Shown: positions 15,444-24,513, counted from the first letter of the stretch. The stretch is DNA of 33,755 bases from an uncultured Eubacteriales bacterium (GCA_900543475.1 UQRU01000012.1:1-33755); one strand, 5' to 3'. The notes: generated from the sequence alone by a model not told the origin. Translations and numbers: made by a program.

Positions 15444-15633
15444 GGCTCGGGAGAGACCGGGAACCCGGCGCCGAAGGGGCAAGCAGAAACTCTCAGGCAA
15501 AAGGATCGAGCCAGGACGACACTCCGAAAAAGTACGGCAGGACGCTTTTCTTGCCATACGCCGAAGGTGCAACCGCCTCAGCCCGCCTGAAAAGGCGGCA
15601 GGGGTGTGGAATCTCTCAGGTGCAAAAACGGAG
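15444..15633 (+). ncRNA. Tandem glycine riboswitch
   Basis: Two glycine aptamers lie in the leader of the gcvT-glyA gene. Aptamer 1 (15444-15512) is closed by GGCTCG/CGAGCC. It has GGAGAG, the core 'GCGCCGAAGGGGCAAGC' and 'AAACTCTCAGGCAAAAGGA'. Aptamer 2 (15522-15633) is closed by CTCCG/CGGAG. It has 'CGCCGAAGGTGCAACC' and 'AATCTCTCAGGTGCAAAAACGG', with a longer variable stem between them. The short A/C-rich linker is typical of the tandem architecture. A terminator starts at the 3' edge of aptamer 2, so the expected behaviour is ON with glycine. Confidence 0.93.
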
Positions 15634-15667
15634 GCGCAAATTTCCAAGGGGAAGTTTGCGCCTTTTC
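15633..15667 (+). terminator. Riboswitch expression platform, intrinsic terminator
   Basis: GGCGCAAATTTCC (15633-15645) pairs with GGAAGTTTGCGCC (15650-15662), with one G-T wobble and an AAGG loop. TTTTCTC follows. It shares its first base with the closing stem of aptamer 2, as expected if glycine binding disfavours the hairpin. Confidence 0.85.
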
Positions 15668-15737
15668 TCGTACCCTAAAAACCAGCACATCCAACCCCTT
15701 GCAGAATCAACAATCTATCGGGAGGAGCAACAAAACA

Positions 15738-18386
15738 ATGCAGGAATGCAAGCGCACACAACTTTACGATGTCCATGTGGCGGCAGGGGCCAGCATGGTG
15801 GACTTTGGCGGTTGGGAAATGCCCATTCAGTATCCCACCGGCATTGTGGCGGAACACCTGTATACCCGGCATGTATGCAGCTTATTCGACGTATCCCACA
15901 TGGGCCGGCTGCTGATCCAGGGGCCGGAGCGGGTGGCCTTCTTACAGCATGTGCTCACCAGCAACGTGATGGCCCTGGACCTGAACAAGGCCCAGTATTG
16001 CATCATCCCCAACGAAAACGGCGGGGCTGTGGACGACGCCTATCTGTACAAATTCGAGGAGGATTGGTTCCTGCTGGTGGTGAACGCCGCCAATAAGGAC
16101 AAGGACCTGGCCCATCTGGGGGCGCTGGTCAAGGATTTCGACTGCACCATCACGGATATTTCCCCGGACTATGCCTCCATCGCCATCCAAGGGCCAAAGA
16201 GCAAGGAATTGCTGCTGACCATGTCCGGCGGCCAGGCCATTACCGAGCCCATGAAGAACGCCCTGAATACCCTGGAGCTGGAGGGGAAAACCGTGCGGGT
16301 GGCCAAGACCGGCTATACCGGGGAACCGCTGGGGTATGAGCTGTTCATCGACAGCGCCAACGCCGTATGGCTGTGGGACCGGCTGCTGGAGCTGGGGGCC
16401 AAGCCTGCGGGCTTGGGCGCCCGGGATACCCTGCGGCTGGAGGCGGGGCTGCCCCTTTATGGCCATGAGATGGGCCTGGCCCCAGATGGCAGCGAGATCC
16501 CCATTTTCGCTGTGCCTCTGGCCAAGTTTGCCGTGAGCTTCTCGGAGCAAAAGGGCAATTATGTGGGCCGGGCGGCCCTGGAAAAGCAGGCGGAGGCCAA
16601 CAAGGCCATCCTGAATCGGGATTTCCGGGACCTGTCCGTGCTGCCCAAGCGCATCCAGCCCATCACCCTGCTGGATCGGGGCGTGATGCGGGCCGGCATG
16701 GAGGTTTACAGAGGGGACGTGTGCATCGGCTGGGTCACCAGCGGCACCATGGTGCCCTATTACCAGGCGGAGGGCGAGGGCTTGGCCACGGTGATCCTAG
16801 AGGAGACCGCCAAGCGTTCCATCGGCCTGGCCTACATTGCCAGCGACGTGCTCACGGACGATATGGTAGAGATCGATGTGCGGGGCAAGCGGCTCAAGGC
16901 TGTGGTGCCTGCCTGCCATATGCGGGCGGATGCGCCGCCTTTTGCCCGGCCCATCCTGTACCGGCCGGAGGCGGCCCCCGCCCAGGCGGACGCCGCGCCC
17001 CGGTATGAAAAGGCCGTCAACCTGATCCGGGAGGCCACGGAAAACCACGACTGGCGGCAGAACCGGTGCATCAACCTGATCCCCTCGGAAAATAGCGCCA
17101 GCCGGGCCGTACAGCTGCTGTGCGCCTCGGACCCTGCCTTCCGCTATGCGGAGCATAAAAAGGTAAAATCCTTCTACGACGCGGATATCTTCTATTACCA
17201 GGGCACCAAGTTCATCGACCGGGTGGAGCAGCTGCTGGTGGAGCAGATGAAGGAATACTTCGGCTGCACCGAGGTGGAGACCCGGGTCATCAGCGGCCAG
17301 ATGTCCAATATGGCCACCTTCTCCGCCCTGATGGATTGGAAGAACCGGCTGGATCGCAAGCACGATCCCAAGCGCCTGGGCTATGTGATGAACAACCACA
17401 TCATCAAGGGCGGCCACCTTTCCGCCCAACCCATGGGCGCCCTGCGGGACTATATCGCCATCGACCCGGTGACCGAACGCCATGCCATCGTGAACTTCCC
17501 GGTGTGCAAGGATAACATTTATAAGATCGACGTGGAGGAGACCAAAAAGCTCATCGACCAGTATAAGCCCGAGCTGATCATCTTCGGCAAGAGCATGGTG
17601 CTGCACCGGGAGCCGGTGGCCGCCATCCGCCAGTTTGTGGACCAGCAGGGGATCCCCACCACCATCATGTACGATATGGCCCATGTGCTGGGCCTGGTGG
17701 GCCCCTATTTCCAGCAGCCCTTCCAGGAGGGCGCGGAGATCGTCACCGGGTCCACCCATAAGACTTTCTTTGGGCCCCAGCGTGGCGTCATTGCGGTGAA
17801 CTACCAGAAAGAGGAATTGAAATACGGTCTCTGGGAGACCATCGAACGCCGGGCCTTCCCAGGCAGCGTATCCAACCATCACCTGGGCACCCAGTTGGGC
17901 CTGCTGATGGCTGCCTATGAGATGAACCAGTTCAAGGACGAATACCAGAAGAACATCGTGAACAACGCCAAGAGCTTCGCCAAGAGCCTGAAGGCCCACG
18001 GCCTGGAGGTGGCGGGGGATCCGGCCAACGACTACACCGAGACCCATCAGGTGATCGTGTCCGTGGGCTACGGGGAAGGCCCCGAGGTAGCGGAACGGCT
18101 GGAGCAGAACAACATCATCGTCAACTACCAGGCCACCCCCGAGGAGGAGGGCTTCACGGCCTCCGGCGCCTTGCGCATGGGTGTGAGCGAAATGACCCGC
18201 TTCGGCTTTGGCCCGGCGGAATTCGACCGGCTGGCCGGCATCATGGCGGACTGCATCCTACGGTGCAAGGACGTGACCCAAGAGGTGGAGGCCTTCCGTA
18301 GCCAGTATACCCAGATGCATTATTGCTTCGACCAGCAGCAAATGCTGGAAGCCCTGGAAGCCTTTGGGGAAAAGATCGGCCTGTAA
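15738..18386 (+). CDS. gcvT-glyA: GcvT-SHMT fusion: aminomethyltransferase plus serine hydroxymethyltransferase
   Basis: An 882-aa bifunctional protein, starting at the ATG at 15738 behind GGGAGGAG. Residues 1-400 are glycine-cleavage T protein ('LYDVHVAAGASMVDFGGWEMP', 'KTGYTGEPLGYELF', 'GARDTLRLEAGLPLYGHEM'). An Ala/Pro linker lies at about 405-425. Residues 425-882 are a full serine hydroxymethyltransferase ('INLIPSENSAS', 'YDMAHVLGLVG'), with the PLP lysine K675 in 'TGSTHKTFFG'. The T half releases ammonia and makes methylene-THF from the aminomethyl-lipoyl H protein. The SHMT half joins that carbon to a second glycine to give serine, so the fusion could channel methylene-THF. I see no stop or frameshift at the joint. 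It is the first gene of the gcv operon, under the riboswitch. Confidence 0.93.
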   Translation: MQECKRTQLYDVHVAAGASMVDFGGWEMPIQYPTGIVAEHLYTRHVCSLFDVSHMGRLLIQGPERVAFLQHVLTSNVMALDLNKAQYCIIPNENGGAVDDAYLYKFEEDWFLLVVNAANKDKDLAHLGALVKDFDCTITDISPDYASIAIQGPKSKELLLTMSGGQAITEPMKNALNTLELEGKTVRVAKTGYTGEPLGYELFIDSANAVWLWDRLLELGAKPAGLGARDTLRLEAGLPLYGHEMGLAPDGSEIPIFAVPLAKFAVSFSEQKGNYVGRAALEKQAEANKAILNRDFRDLSVLPKRIQPITLLDRGVMRAGMEVYRGDVCIGWVTSGTMVPYYQAEGEGLATVILEETAKRSIGLAYIASDVLTDDMVEIDVRGKRLKAVVPACHMRADAPPFARPILYRPEAAPAQADAAPRYEKAVNLIREATENHDWRQNRCINLIPSENSASRAVQLLCASDPAFRYAEHKKVKSFYDADIFYYQGTKFIDRVEQLLVEQMKEYFGCTEVETRVISGQMSNMATFSALMDWKNRLDRKHDPKRLGYVMNNHIIKGGHLSAQPMGALRDYIAIDPVTERHAIVNFPVCKDNIYKIDVEETKKLIDQYKPELIIFGKSMVLHREPVAAIRQFVDQQGIPTTIMYDMAHVLGLVGPYFQQPFQEGAEIVTGSTHKTFFGPQRGVIAVNYQKEELKYGLWETIERRAFPGSVSNHHLGTQLGLLMAAYEMNQFKDEYQKNIVNNAKSFAKSLKAHGLEVAGDPANDYTETHQVIVSVGYGEGPEVAERLEQNNIIVNYQATPEEEGFTASGALRMGVSEMTRFGFGPAEFDRLAGIMADCILRCKDVTQEVEAFRSQYTQMHYCFDQQQMLEALEAFGEKIGL

Positions 18387-18397
18387 CCCGTACCCGC

Positions 18398-18421
18398 CCC
18401 AGGGCCGGCACAGGCCCTGGG
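18398..18421 (+). other. Stem-loop in the gcvT-glyA / gcvH gap
   Basis: A perfect 9-bp stem CCCAGGGCC (18398-18406) with GGCCCTGGG (18413-18421) and a 6-nt loop. There is no T tract. It may stabilise or process the message, so that GcvH is made in larger amounts. Confidence 0.45.
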
Positions 18422-18457
18422 ATAAAACCTGTGAATAAAAATTTGGAGGTATTGATC

Positions 18458-18835
18458 ATGAAGTATCCCGTTGAGTTGCAGTATTCCAAGTCCCACGAGT
18501 GGGTGAAGGAGGAGGACGGCGTGATGGTGATCGGCATCACGGATTTCGCCCAGGACGCCCTGGGGGACGTGGTGTTCATCAACCTGCCCCAGGAGGGGGA
18601 CGATGTGACCGCTGGGGAATCCTTTGGCGATGTGGAATCCGTAAAGGCGGTCTCCGAGATCCTCAGCCCGGTGAGCGGCGTGATCTGCGCGGTGAACGAG
18701 GACCTGGCGGACAGCCCGGAATCCCTCAATTCCGACCCCTACGGCGCCTGGATCATCAAGGTGGAAAACGTGTCCGAGACCGAGGAGCTGTTGGATGCGG
18801 CCGCCTACGAGGCCTTCTGCGCCACGGAGGGCTGA
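18458..18835 (+). CDS. gcvH: Glycine cleavage system H protein
   Basis: A 125-aa lipoyl carrier protein. The lipoylation lysine is K63 in 'GDVESVKAVSEI', and the hammerhead fold is evident ('HEWVKEEDGVMVIGITDFAQ', 'LGDVVFINLPQEGD'). It shuttles the aminomethyl group from P to T and is reoxidised by Lpd. The ATG at 18458 has GGAGGT 8 bases upstream. The gene ends 1 base before gcvPA starts. The length is normal. Confidence 0.97.
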   Translation: MKYPVELQYSKSHEWVKEEDGVMVIGITDFAQDALGDVVFINLPQEGDDVTAGESFGDVESVKAVSEILSPVSGVICAVNEDLADSPESLNSDPYGAWIIKVENVSETEELLDAAAYEAFCATEG

Positions 18836-18836
18836 T

Positions 18837-20153
18837 ATGGGCAGCTACATCCCCTCCACCAAGGCCCAGCAGCAGGAAATGCTATCCCAGCTTGGGCTAC
18901 AGGATTTCAAGGGGCTGTATCAGGACGTACCCGCCAGCATGTATCTGGAGCAGGGGCTCAATATCCCTGCCGGCATGAGCGAGCTGGAGGTGCGCCGGGC
19001 GGTCTCCGCCATGGCAGGGGAAAACCGGGTGTTTTCCACCGTGCTGCGGGGCGCCGGCGCCTACGACCATTATATCCCCAGCATCGTCAAGTACATCCCC
19101 GCCAAGGAGGAATTCCTCACCGCCTATACCCCTTACCAGGCGGAAATGAGCCAGGGGATCTTGCAATCCATCTTTGAATACCAGACCATGATCTGCGAGC
19201 TGACCGGCATGGACGTGTCCAACGCCTCGGTATACGACGGGGCCACGGCAGCCGCCGAGGCGGCGGCCATGTGCCGGGACCGGAAGCGCACCGTGACGCT
19301 GGTGTCCGCCGCAGCCCATCCGGATACCATCAACACCATCCGCACCTATTGCTACGGGGCGGGGTGTGAGATGCGGCTGGTCCCCCTGCGGGAGGGCAAG
19401 ACCGACCTGGCAGCCCTCAAGGACATGCTGGCAGCCGATGTGGCCAGCTTCTATGTGCAGCAGCCCAACTTCTACGGCCTCTTCGAGGACGCCCAGGCCC
19501 TGGGCCAGGCGGTGCACGAGGCCGGGGCCATGTATGTGATGGGCTGCAACCCCATCGCCCTGGCCATCACCAAGACCCCGGCGGCTTGCGGGGCGGACGT
19601 GGCCGTGGGGGAAGGCCAGCCTTTGGGCATGCCCCTTTCCTACGGCGGCCCCTATTTAGGGTATATGGCCACCACCAAAAAGCACATGCGTAAACTCCCC
19701 GGCCGCATCGTGGGGGAGACGGTGGACAACCGGGGGGAGCGGGCCTTCGTATTGACCCTCCAGGCCCGGGAACAGCACATCCGCCGGGAAAAGGCCAGCA
19801 GCAACATCTGCTCCAACCAGGCCCTGTGTGCCCTGACTGCCGGGGCGTATATGGCCGCCATGGGCCCCGAGGGCATGGCGGAGGCCGCCCGGCAGAGCAT
19901 GGCCAAGGCCCATTATCTGGCGGCAGCCCTGTGCCAGATCCCAGGGGTATCCCTGCGGTATCCGGGCGCGTTCTTCCATGAATTCCTGCTGGATATGCCC
20001 CAGGCGGACGCCTTGCTTGCCGCCCTGGAGGAAGCGGATATCCTGGGCGGCCTGCCGGTGGACGGGGGCGTGCTGTGGTGCGCCACGGAAACCGTGGAAA
20101 AGGCCAAGCTGGATCAAACCGTGGCCATTGCAAAGGAGGTGTGCGGGCAATGA
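18837..20153 (+). CDS. gcvPA: Glycine dehydrogenase (decarboxylating) subunit 1
   Basis: A 438-aa N-terminal half of P protein, as found in organisms with a split P protein. Typical text includes 'FLGAGAYDHYIP'-like 'LRGAGAYDHYIPSIV', 'FLTAYTPYQAEMSQG', 'NASVYDGATAAAEA' and 'GEGQPLGMPLSYGGP'. With GcvPB it forms the PLP-dependent decarboxylase. The ATG overlaps neither neighbour but starts one base after the gcvH stop. Its own stop overlaps the gcvPB start (ATGA), giving coupled 1:1 translation. Confidence 0.96.
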   Translation: MGSYIPSTKAQQQEMLSQLGLQDFKGLYQDVPASMYLEQGLNIPAGMSELEVRRAVSAMAGENRVFSTVLRGAGAYDHYIPSIVKYIPAKEEFLTAYTPYQAEMSQGILQSIFEYQTMICELTGMDVSNASVYDGATAAAEAAAMCRDRKRTVTLVSAAAHPDTINTIRTYCYGAGCEMRLVPLREGKTDLAALKDMLAADVASFYVQQPNFYGLFEDAQALGQAVHEAGAMYVMGCNPIALAITKTPAACGADVAVGEGQPLGMPLSYGGPYLGYMATTKKHMRKLPGRIVGETVDNRGERAFVLTLQAREQHIRREKASSNICSNQALCALTAGAYMAAMGPEGMAEAARQSMAKAHYLAAALCQIPGVSLRYPGAFFHEFLLDMPQADALLAALEEADILGGLPVDGGVLWCATETVEKAKLDQTVAIAKEVCGQ

Positions 20154-21550
20154 AGCTGATCTTTGAAAAGAGTGTGCCGGGCCGCAAATGCAGCCTGTTG
20201 CCCCCCTGCGACGTGGCCCCTGTCGCCCTGCCGGAAGGCATGGAGCGGGAAGCCCCGCCCCGGCTGCCAGAGCTGAGCGAGACCGACATTTCCAGGCACT
20301 ATACGGAGCTGAACCAGCGGGTACACGGGGTCAATTGCGGCTTCTACCCCCTGGGTTCCTGCACCATGAAATACAACCCCCGTATTGACGAGGAGATGGC
20401 TGCCCTGCCTGGGTTTACCCAGATCCATCCCCTGGCCCCCGCCCATACCACAAAGGGCTGTCAGGCGGTGTTGGATATGGCCAAGCAATACCTATGCGAG
20501 ATCACCGGCATGGACGATATGACCTTCCAGCCCGCTGCCGGCGCCCACGGGGAGTTTACCGGCGTAATGCTGATCAAGGCCTATCACGATGCCCGGGGAG
20601 ACGGGAAGCGCACCAAGATCATCGTGCCGGATTCCGCCCATGGCACCAACCCGGCCACCGCCAATATGTGCGGGTACACGGTGGTGAACATCCCCTCCGC
20701 CCCCAACGGCTGCGTGGACCTGGAGGCCCTCAAGGGGGTGCTGGGGGAGGATACCGCAGGCCTGATGCTCACCAACCCCAATACCGTAGGCATCTTCGAT
20801 GAAAATATCCTGGAGATCACCAAGCTGGTCCATGGGGCCGGCGGCCTGTGCTACTATGACGGGGCCAACCTGAACGCCGTCATGGGGGTGGTGCGGCCCG
20901 GCGACATGGGCTTTGACTGCATCCACATGAACCTGCACAAGACCTTCGCCACCCCCCATGGAGGCGGCGGCCCGGGCGCCGGCGCGGTGGGCTGCAAGGC
21001 CCATTTGCAGGCCTATTTGCCCAAGTCCGCCACCATGGATGGGGGGGAAGGCTTGCAGGTACGCAGCTTTGCAGGCAACTTCCTGGTGGTAGTAAAGGCC
21101 CTCACCTACATCATGACCCTGGGCCGGGAGGGAATCCCCGAGGCGGCGAAAAACGCGGTGCTCAACGCCAATTACCTGATGGCGGGCATCAAGGGCACCT
21201 TTGACGTGGCCTTCGACCGGACCTGCATGCATGAGTTTGTGTTGGATCTAAGCGAATATAAAAAGCAGACGGGGGTCTCCGCCCTGGATGTGGCCAAATC
21301 CCTCATCGACTATGGGATGCATCCCCCCACCATGTATTTCCCCCTGATCGTCCACGAGGCCCTGATGCTGGAGCCCACCGAGACCGAAAGCAAGGAGACC
21401 CTGGATTGGGCGGCGGAGATATTCCGCCAGCTGTACCAGTTGGGGAAGGAAAACCCGGAATACATGCATGAAGCCCCCCATGCCGCCCAGATCGGCCGGC
21501 CGGATGAGGTGAAGGCATCCCGGGAACCGGTGCTGCGCTACGGGTTCTAA
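20150..21550 (+). CDS. gcvPB: Glycine dehydrogenase (decarboxylating) subunit 2
   Basis: A 466-aa C-terminal half of P protein, carrying the PLP-binding lysine K264 in 'MNLHKTFATPHGGGGPG'. Other family text is 'LGSCTMKYNPRIDEEMA' and 'DSAHGTNPATANM'. It decarboxylates glycine and loads the aminomethyl group on H protein. The ATG at 20150 sits in ATGA with the gcvPA stop, and AAAGGAGGT lies 9 bases upstream. The length is usual for a split P protein. Confidence 0.97.
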   Translation: MKLIFEKSVPGRKCSLLPPCDVAPVALPEGMEREAPPRLPELSETDISRHYTELNQRVHGVNCGFYPLGSCTMKYNPRIDEEMAALPGFTQIHPLAPAHTTKGCQAVLDMAKQYLCEITGMDDMTFQPAAGAHGEFTGVMLIKAYHDARGDGKRTKIIVPDSAHGTNPATANMCGYTVVNIPSAPNGCVDLEALKGVLGEDTAGLMLTNPNTVGIFDENILEITKLVHGAGGLCYYDGANLNAVMGVVRPGDMGFDCIHMNLHKTFATPHGGGGPGAGAVGCKAHLQAYLPKSATMDGGEGLQVRSFAGNFLVVVKALTYIMTLGREGIPEAAKNAVLNANYLMAGIKGTFDVAFDRTCMHEFVLDLSEYKKQTGVSALDVAKSLIDYGMHPPTMYFPLIVHEALMLEPTETESKETLDWAAEIFRQLYQLGKENPEYMHEAPHAAQIGRPDEVKASREPVLRYGF

Positions 21551-21643
21551 GCCCGGGCGTGTTCCATCCAACCATGTCCCAAGGCATCCGGGACCGGGCC
21601 AGCGCCCAGCCCCGGATCTTACTATCATAAGGAGAAGGGGAAT

Positions 21644-23032
21644 ATGTACGATATTTGTATCATCGGCGGCGGCCCCGCAGGCTATGTAGGGGCGATCCGG
21701 GCAGCCCAGCTGGGCTTTACGGTGGCCCTGTGCGAGGAGCGGGACCTGGGCGGCACCTGCCTGAACCGGGGCTGCGTGCCCACCAAGGCCCTGATGCACG
21801 CGGCGGACGCTTACCGGAGCCTGTCGGCCATGGCCAGCATGGGGGTGTACCCGGGCCAGGCGTCCTTTGACTATGCCAAGATCCACGCCTATAAGCAGGC
21901 CACCGTGGATGAGCTAAGGGCGGGGATCCAGCAGCTGCTCCAGGCCAACAAGGTGCAGGTGATCCAGGCCCGGGCCCAGGTATTGGCGCCGGGCAAGGTG
22001 CAGGCGGGGGAGGAGACCCTGGAGGCCAAGCACATCCTGGTGGCCACCGGCTCCTATCCCAGCATCCCCCCCATCCCGGGGGCCCGGGAGGATGAGGACG
22101 TATGCACCAGCGACGCCCTGCTGGAGGAACCGGACCGGTTTTACCAGCGGCTGATCATCATCGGCGGCGGGGTGATCGGGGTGGAGATGGCCAGCGTTTA
22201 TGCAGGGCTGGGCTGCCAGGTCACCATCATCGAGGCCCTGGACCGGCTCTTGCCCATGATGGACCGGGAGATCAGCCAGAACCTTTCCATGATCCTGAAA
22301 AAGCGTGGGATCAGCGTCTACACCGGGGCCACGGTCACGGGCATCGCCCGGGAGGAAGCGGGCCTATGCTGTAGCTTCACCACCAAAAAGGGCGAGGCAA
22401 CGGCCCTTGGCGACGGGGTGCTGATCAGCGTGGGCCGCCGGCCCAATACCAACGGCTTGTTTGCCCAGGGCTGCGCCCCCGCCATGGAGCGGGGCTTCAT
22501 CCAGGTGGACGCCGGGTATCAAAGCAGCATCCCCGGCATCTACGGGGTGGGGGACTGCAACGGCAAGATGCAGCTGGCCCATGCCGCCGAGGCCCAGGCC
22601 CTGGCCTGCGTGGAGGGGATCGCCGGCAAGACGCCGGCCATCAACCCCAATGTGGTGCCTTCCTGCGTGTATACGGACCCGGAGATCGCCTGCGTGGGCA
22701 TTACCGCCGACGAGGCCAAGGCCCAGGGCATCCCCGCCCTTACGGGGAAATATGTGATGAACGGCAACGCCAAGACCCGGATGGAGCAGGCGGAGCGCAG
22801 CTTCATCAAGCTGGTGTTCCATGGGGAGAGCCATGTGCTCTTAGGCGCCCAGCTCATGTGTCCCCGGGCCACGGATATGATCGGGGAACTCACCTGCGGG
22901 GTGGTGAACGGCCTGACGGCGGAACAACTGCTGGCCAGCCTGCGGCCCCATCCCACCTTTATGGAGGGGGTCACCGAGGCGGTGGAGGCGGCCTTTGGCC
23001 ATGCCATCCATGTAATGCCCGCCCGGAAATGA
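21644..23032 (+). CDS. lpdA: Dihydrolipoyl dehydrogenase
   Basis: A 462-aa flavoprotein disulfide reductase. It has the FAD motif 'GGGPAGYVGA' (about 8-17), the redox pair C39/C44 in 'GGTCLNRGCVPTKAL', the NAD-binding 'IGGGVIGVEMASVYAGLG', the second FAD motif 'GIYGVGDCNG', and the C-terminal 'HPTFMEGVTEA' with the catalytic His-Glu. It reoxidises dihydrolipoyl-GcvH to make NADH. There is no N-terminal lipoyl domain. It lies 93 bp after gcvPB, with an AAGGAGAAGGGG site. It is the last gene of the gcv operon and is followed by a terminator. The position makes it the L protein of glycine cleavage rather than of a 2-oxoacid complex. Confidence 0.95.
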   Translation: MYDICIIGGGPAGYVGAIRAAQLGFTVALCEERDLGGTCLNRGCVPTKALMHAADAYRSLSAMASMGVYPGQASFDYAKIHAYKQATVDELRAGIQQLLQANKVQVIQARAQVLAPGKVQAGEETLEAKHILVATGSYPSIPPIPGAREDEDVCTSDALLEEPDRFYQRLIIIGGGVIGVEMASVYAGLGCQVTIIEALDRLLPMMDREISQNLSMILKKRGISVYTGATVTGIAREEAGLCCSFTTKKGEATALGDGVLISVGRRPNTNGLFAQGCAPAMERGFIQVDAGYQSSIPGIYGVGDCNGKMQLAHAAEAQALACVEGIAGKTPAINPNVVPSCVYTDPEIACVGITADEAKAQGIPALTGKYVMNGNAKTRMEQAERSFIKLVFHGESHVLLGAQLMCPRATDMIGELTCGVVNGLTAEQLLASLRPHPTFMEGVTEAVEAAFGHAIHVMPARK

Positions 23033-23109
23033 TCCGTCCCCGTCCGTCTCCGCCCTGGCAACAAAACGGATAGGAGCAGGGCGCCTCGTGGCAAAGGTCA
23101 AAATATCCC

Positions 23110-23149
23110 ATATGCCGGGAGACTTGCAAACAGGCTCCCGGCATATTAT
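23110..23149 (+). terminator. Terminator of the glycine cleavage operon
   Basis: A perfect 12-bp stem ATATGCCGGGAG (23110-23121) with CTCCCGGCATAT (23135-23146), a 13-nt loop and a short TATATG tail. It lies 77 bases after lpdA. The rest of the gap up to 23265 shows no gene. Confidence 0.65.
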
Positions 23150-23265
23150 ATGTTGAAAGACGGCGCCCCCTGCGCCATGCGCTTGGGCAAAGGGGGAAGA
23201 TAAGCCGCCGAAAATCCCGGAACGTTGGATATGATTCTCCTACATTCTAGAAAAATAGCGGCTGG

Positions 23266-23299
23266 TTGACTTTTTTCAGCATACATGGTATTGTATAAT
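23266..23299 (+). promoter_or_regulatory. Promoter of the 370-aa HTH-like gene
   Basis: TTGACT (23266-23271) is followed after 17 bp by TATTGT (23289-23294), which has a TGG just before it. A perfect TATAAT lies at 23294-23299 as an alternative -10. The gene start is 29 bases further on, with AAGGATGGG as ribosome site. Confidence 0.6.
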
Positions 23300-23327
23300 T
23301 ATAAGTTATGGATAAGGATGGGCGTCT

Positions 23328-24440
23328 ATGTTCAAACAGCTCACGGTCACCTCTGCCGCTGAATATGATCGTATCCTGTATGGGCAAATGACGCCACAAA
23401 TGGCGGTTTCCTACCTGTTGGAAAACCGGCTCCCCGTCCGTACCTTCAGCGGCGTGCTCCAGCAGATGTATCCAGGCAAAGACCTGCAAATGCGTCTGGT
23501 GGATTTTTTTGTTTCCACAATGCCGGAAGCAAACCCCCAGTCCATCGTCAAAAAGATCAAGAACTGGCTTTCGGATAAAAACCTGCCCGCTACCCGGCAG
23601 GACCTGTTTCGCATTGCCTTTGCCCTGGGGTTTAGCGAAGGCCAGCTGGACTATCTGCTGAGCATGTGCACCGACTATGGCATCCAGTACCGGGATGGGC
23701 ATGACGTGGTGTTCGCCTGGTTTTTGCGCAACGGTTACGGTTACCAGGAGGCGGACCGGTTTTTCCAGCAGCTGCCTCCGGCCCCCGGCCTCAACAGCTG
23801 GAGCCAGGCCCAGCAATCCCACTTGACCCGGGAGATCCAAAACGAATTCCTCATGATCCAAACCCCGGAGGACCTGCGGCGGTGCTACCTGAAAAACCTG
23901 CATTATTTCGGCTCCCTGCATCTTCGGGCCTACTATTATTTCGACAAATTCCTCTCCCTGCTCATCCATCCGGTACCGGCTTGGCTGGATATCCCGGAGC
24001 CCTATTATTCCCTGGAGACGGTGATGCGCACCTATTTATCCATGCACATGCCCTCGGGGAAAAAACGGGAAAACTATTCCCTGGTCCAGCGGCTGATCAA
24101 GCAAAATTGGCCTAATGCCACCGCCCTGAAAAACATCCGCAGCCATAAGGAGGATGTGCCTAGAAAGCTGTTATTGCTGCTGTATGTGATCACAGAGGAT
24201 TCCACCGTGGTTTCGGGCGGCCTGCTGGAAGCCCCGGAAACGGAGCTTACCATGCAGGAGCGGATCGAAGAGCATTGGTGGACCCTAAACGCCATGCTGG
24301 CGGATTGCGGCATGGCCCTGCTGGACCCTAGGAACATCAACGACTGGCTGATCCTTTACGCCATTGGCGCGGCGGGGGAAGAGGAGTCCATGAGCGAACG
24401 GCTGGAACAGGTGATCGCCCTGATGTACCAGGACCTATAA
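23328..24440 (+). CDS. Uncharacterised protein with a helix-turn-helix-like segment
   Basis: A 370-aa soluble, helical protein. Residues of about 75-115 ('KIKNWLSDKNLPATRQDLFRI' region, then 'FALGFSEGQLDYLLS') resemble an XRE-like helix-turn-helix. The rest is rich in aromatic and charged residues, with repeated helical hairpins and no catalytic motif I know. It has its own promoter and converges on the kinase/phosphatase operon, sharing a bidirectional terminator with it. Proteins of this general build are seen beside FHA/PP2C/kinase clusters in Clostridia (from memory, not searched). A phosphorylation target or output regulator of the neighbouring kinases is an inference. I do not recognise a named family. 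Confidence 0.75.
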   Translation: MFKQLTVTSAAEYDRILYGQMTPQMAVSYLLENRLPVRTFSGVLQQMYPGKDLQMRLVDFFVSTMPEANPQSIVKKIKNWLSDKNLPATRQDLFRIAFALGFSEGQLDYLLSMCTDYGIQYRDGHDVVFAWFLRNGYGYQEADRFFQQLPPAPGLNSWSQAQQSHLTREIQNEFLMIQTPEDLRRCYLKNLHYFGSLHLRAYYYFDKFLSLLIHPVPAWLDIPEPYYSLETVMRTYLSMHMPSGKKRENYSLVQRLIKQNWPNATALKNIRSHKEDVPRKLLLLLYVITEDSTVVSGGLLEAPETELTMQERIEEHWWTLNAMLADCGMALLDPRNINDWLILYAIGAAGEEESMSERLEQVIALMYQDL

Positions 24441-24460
24441 CCCTATCTGCGCGGGCAAAA

Positions 24461-24492
24461 AAGCCGCCCGGGGAAGCATCCCCGGGCGGCTT
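24461..24492. terminator. Bidirectional terminator between convergent genes
   Basis: A perfect 13-bp stem AAGCCGCCCGGGG (24461-24473) with CCCCGGGCGGCTT (24480-24492). An A run lies on the left and T-rich sequence on the right, so it can serve the 370-aa gene and the minus-strand kinase operon. Confidence 0.8.
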
Positions 24493-24513
24493 GGCTTTCT
24501 AGGGCGGCTGGCA

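Noticed and set aside
16797..18047. A 416-aa minus-strand open frame
   Set aside because: It is antisense to the SHMT half of the fusion and has no recognisable domain.
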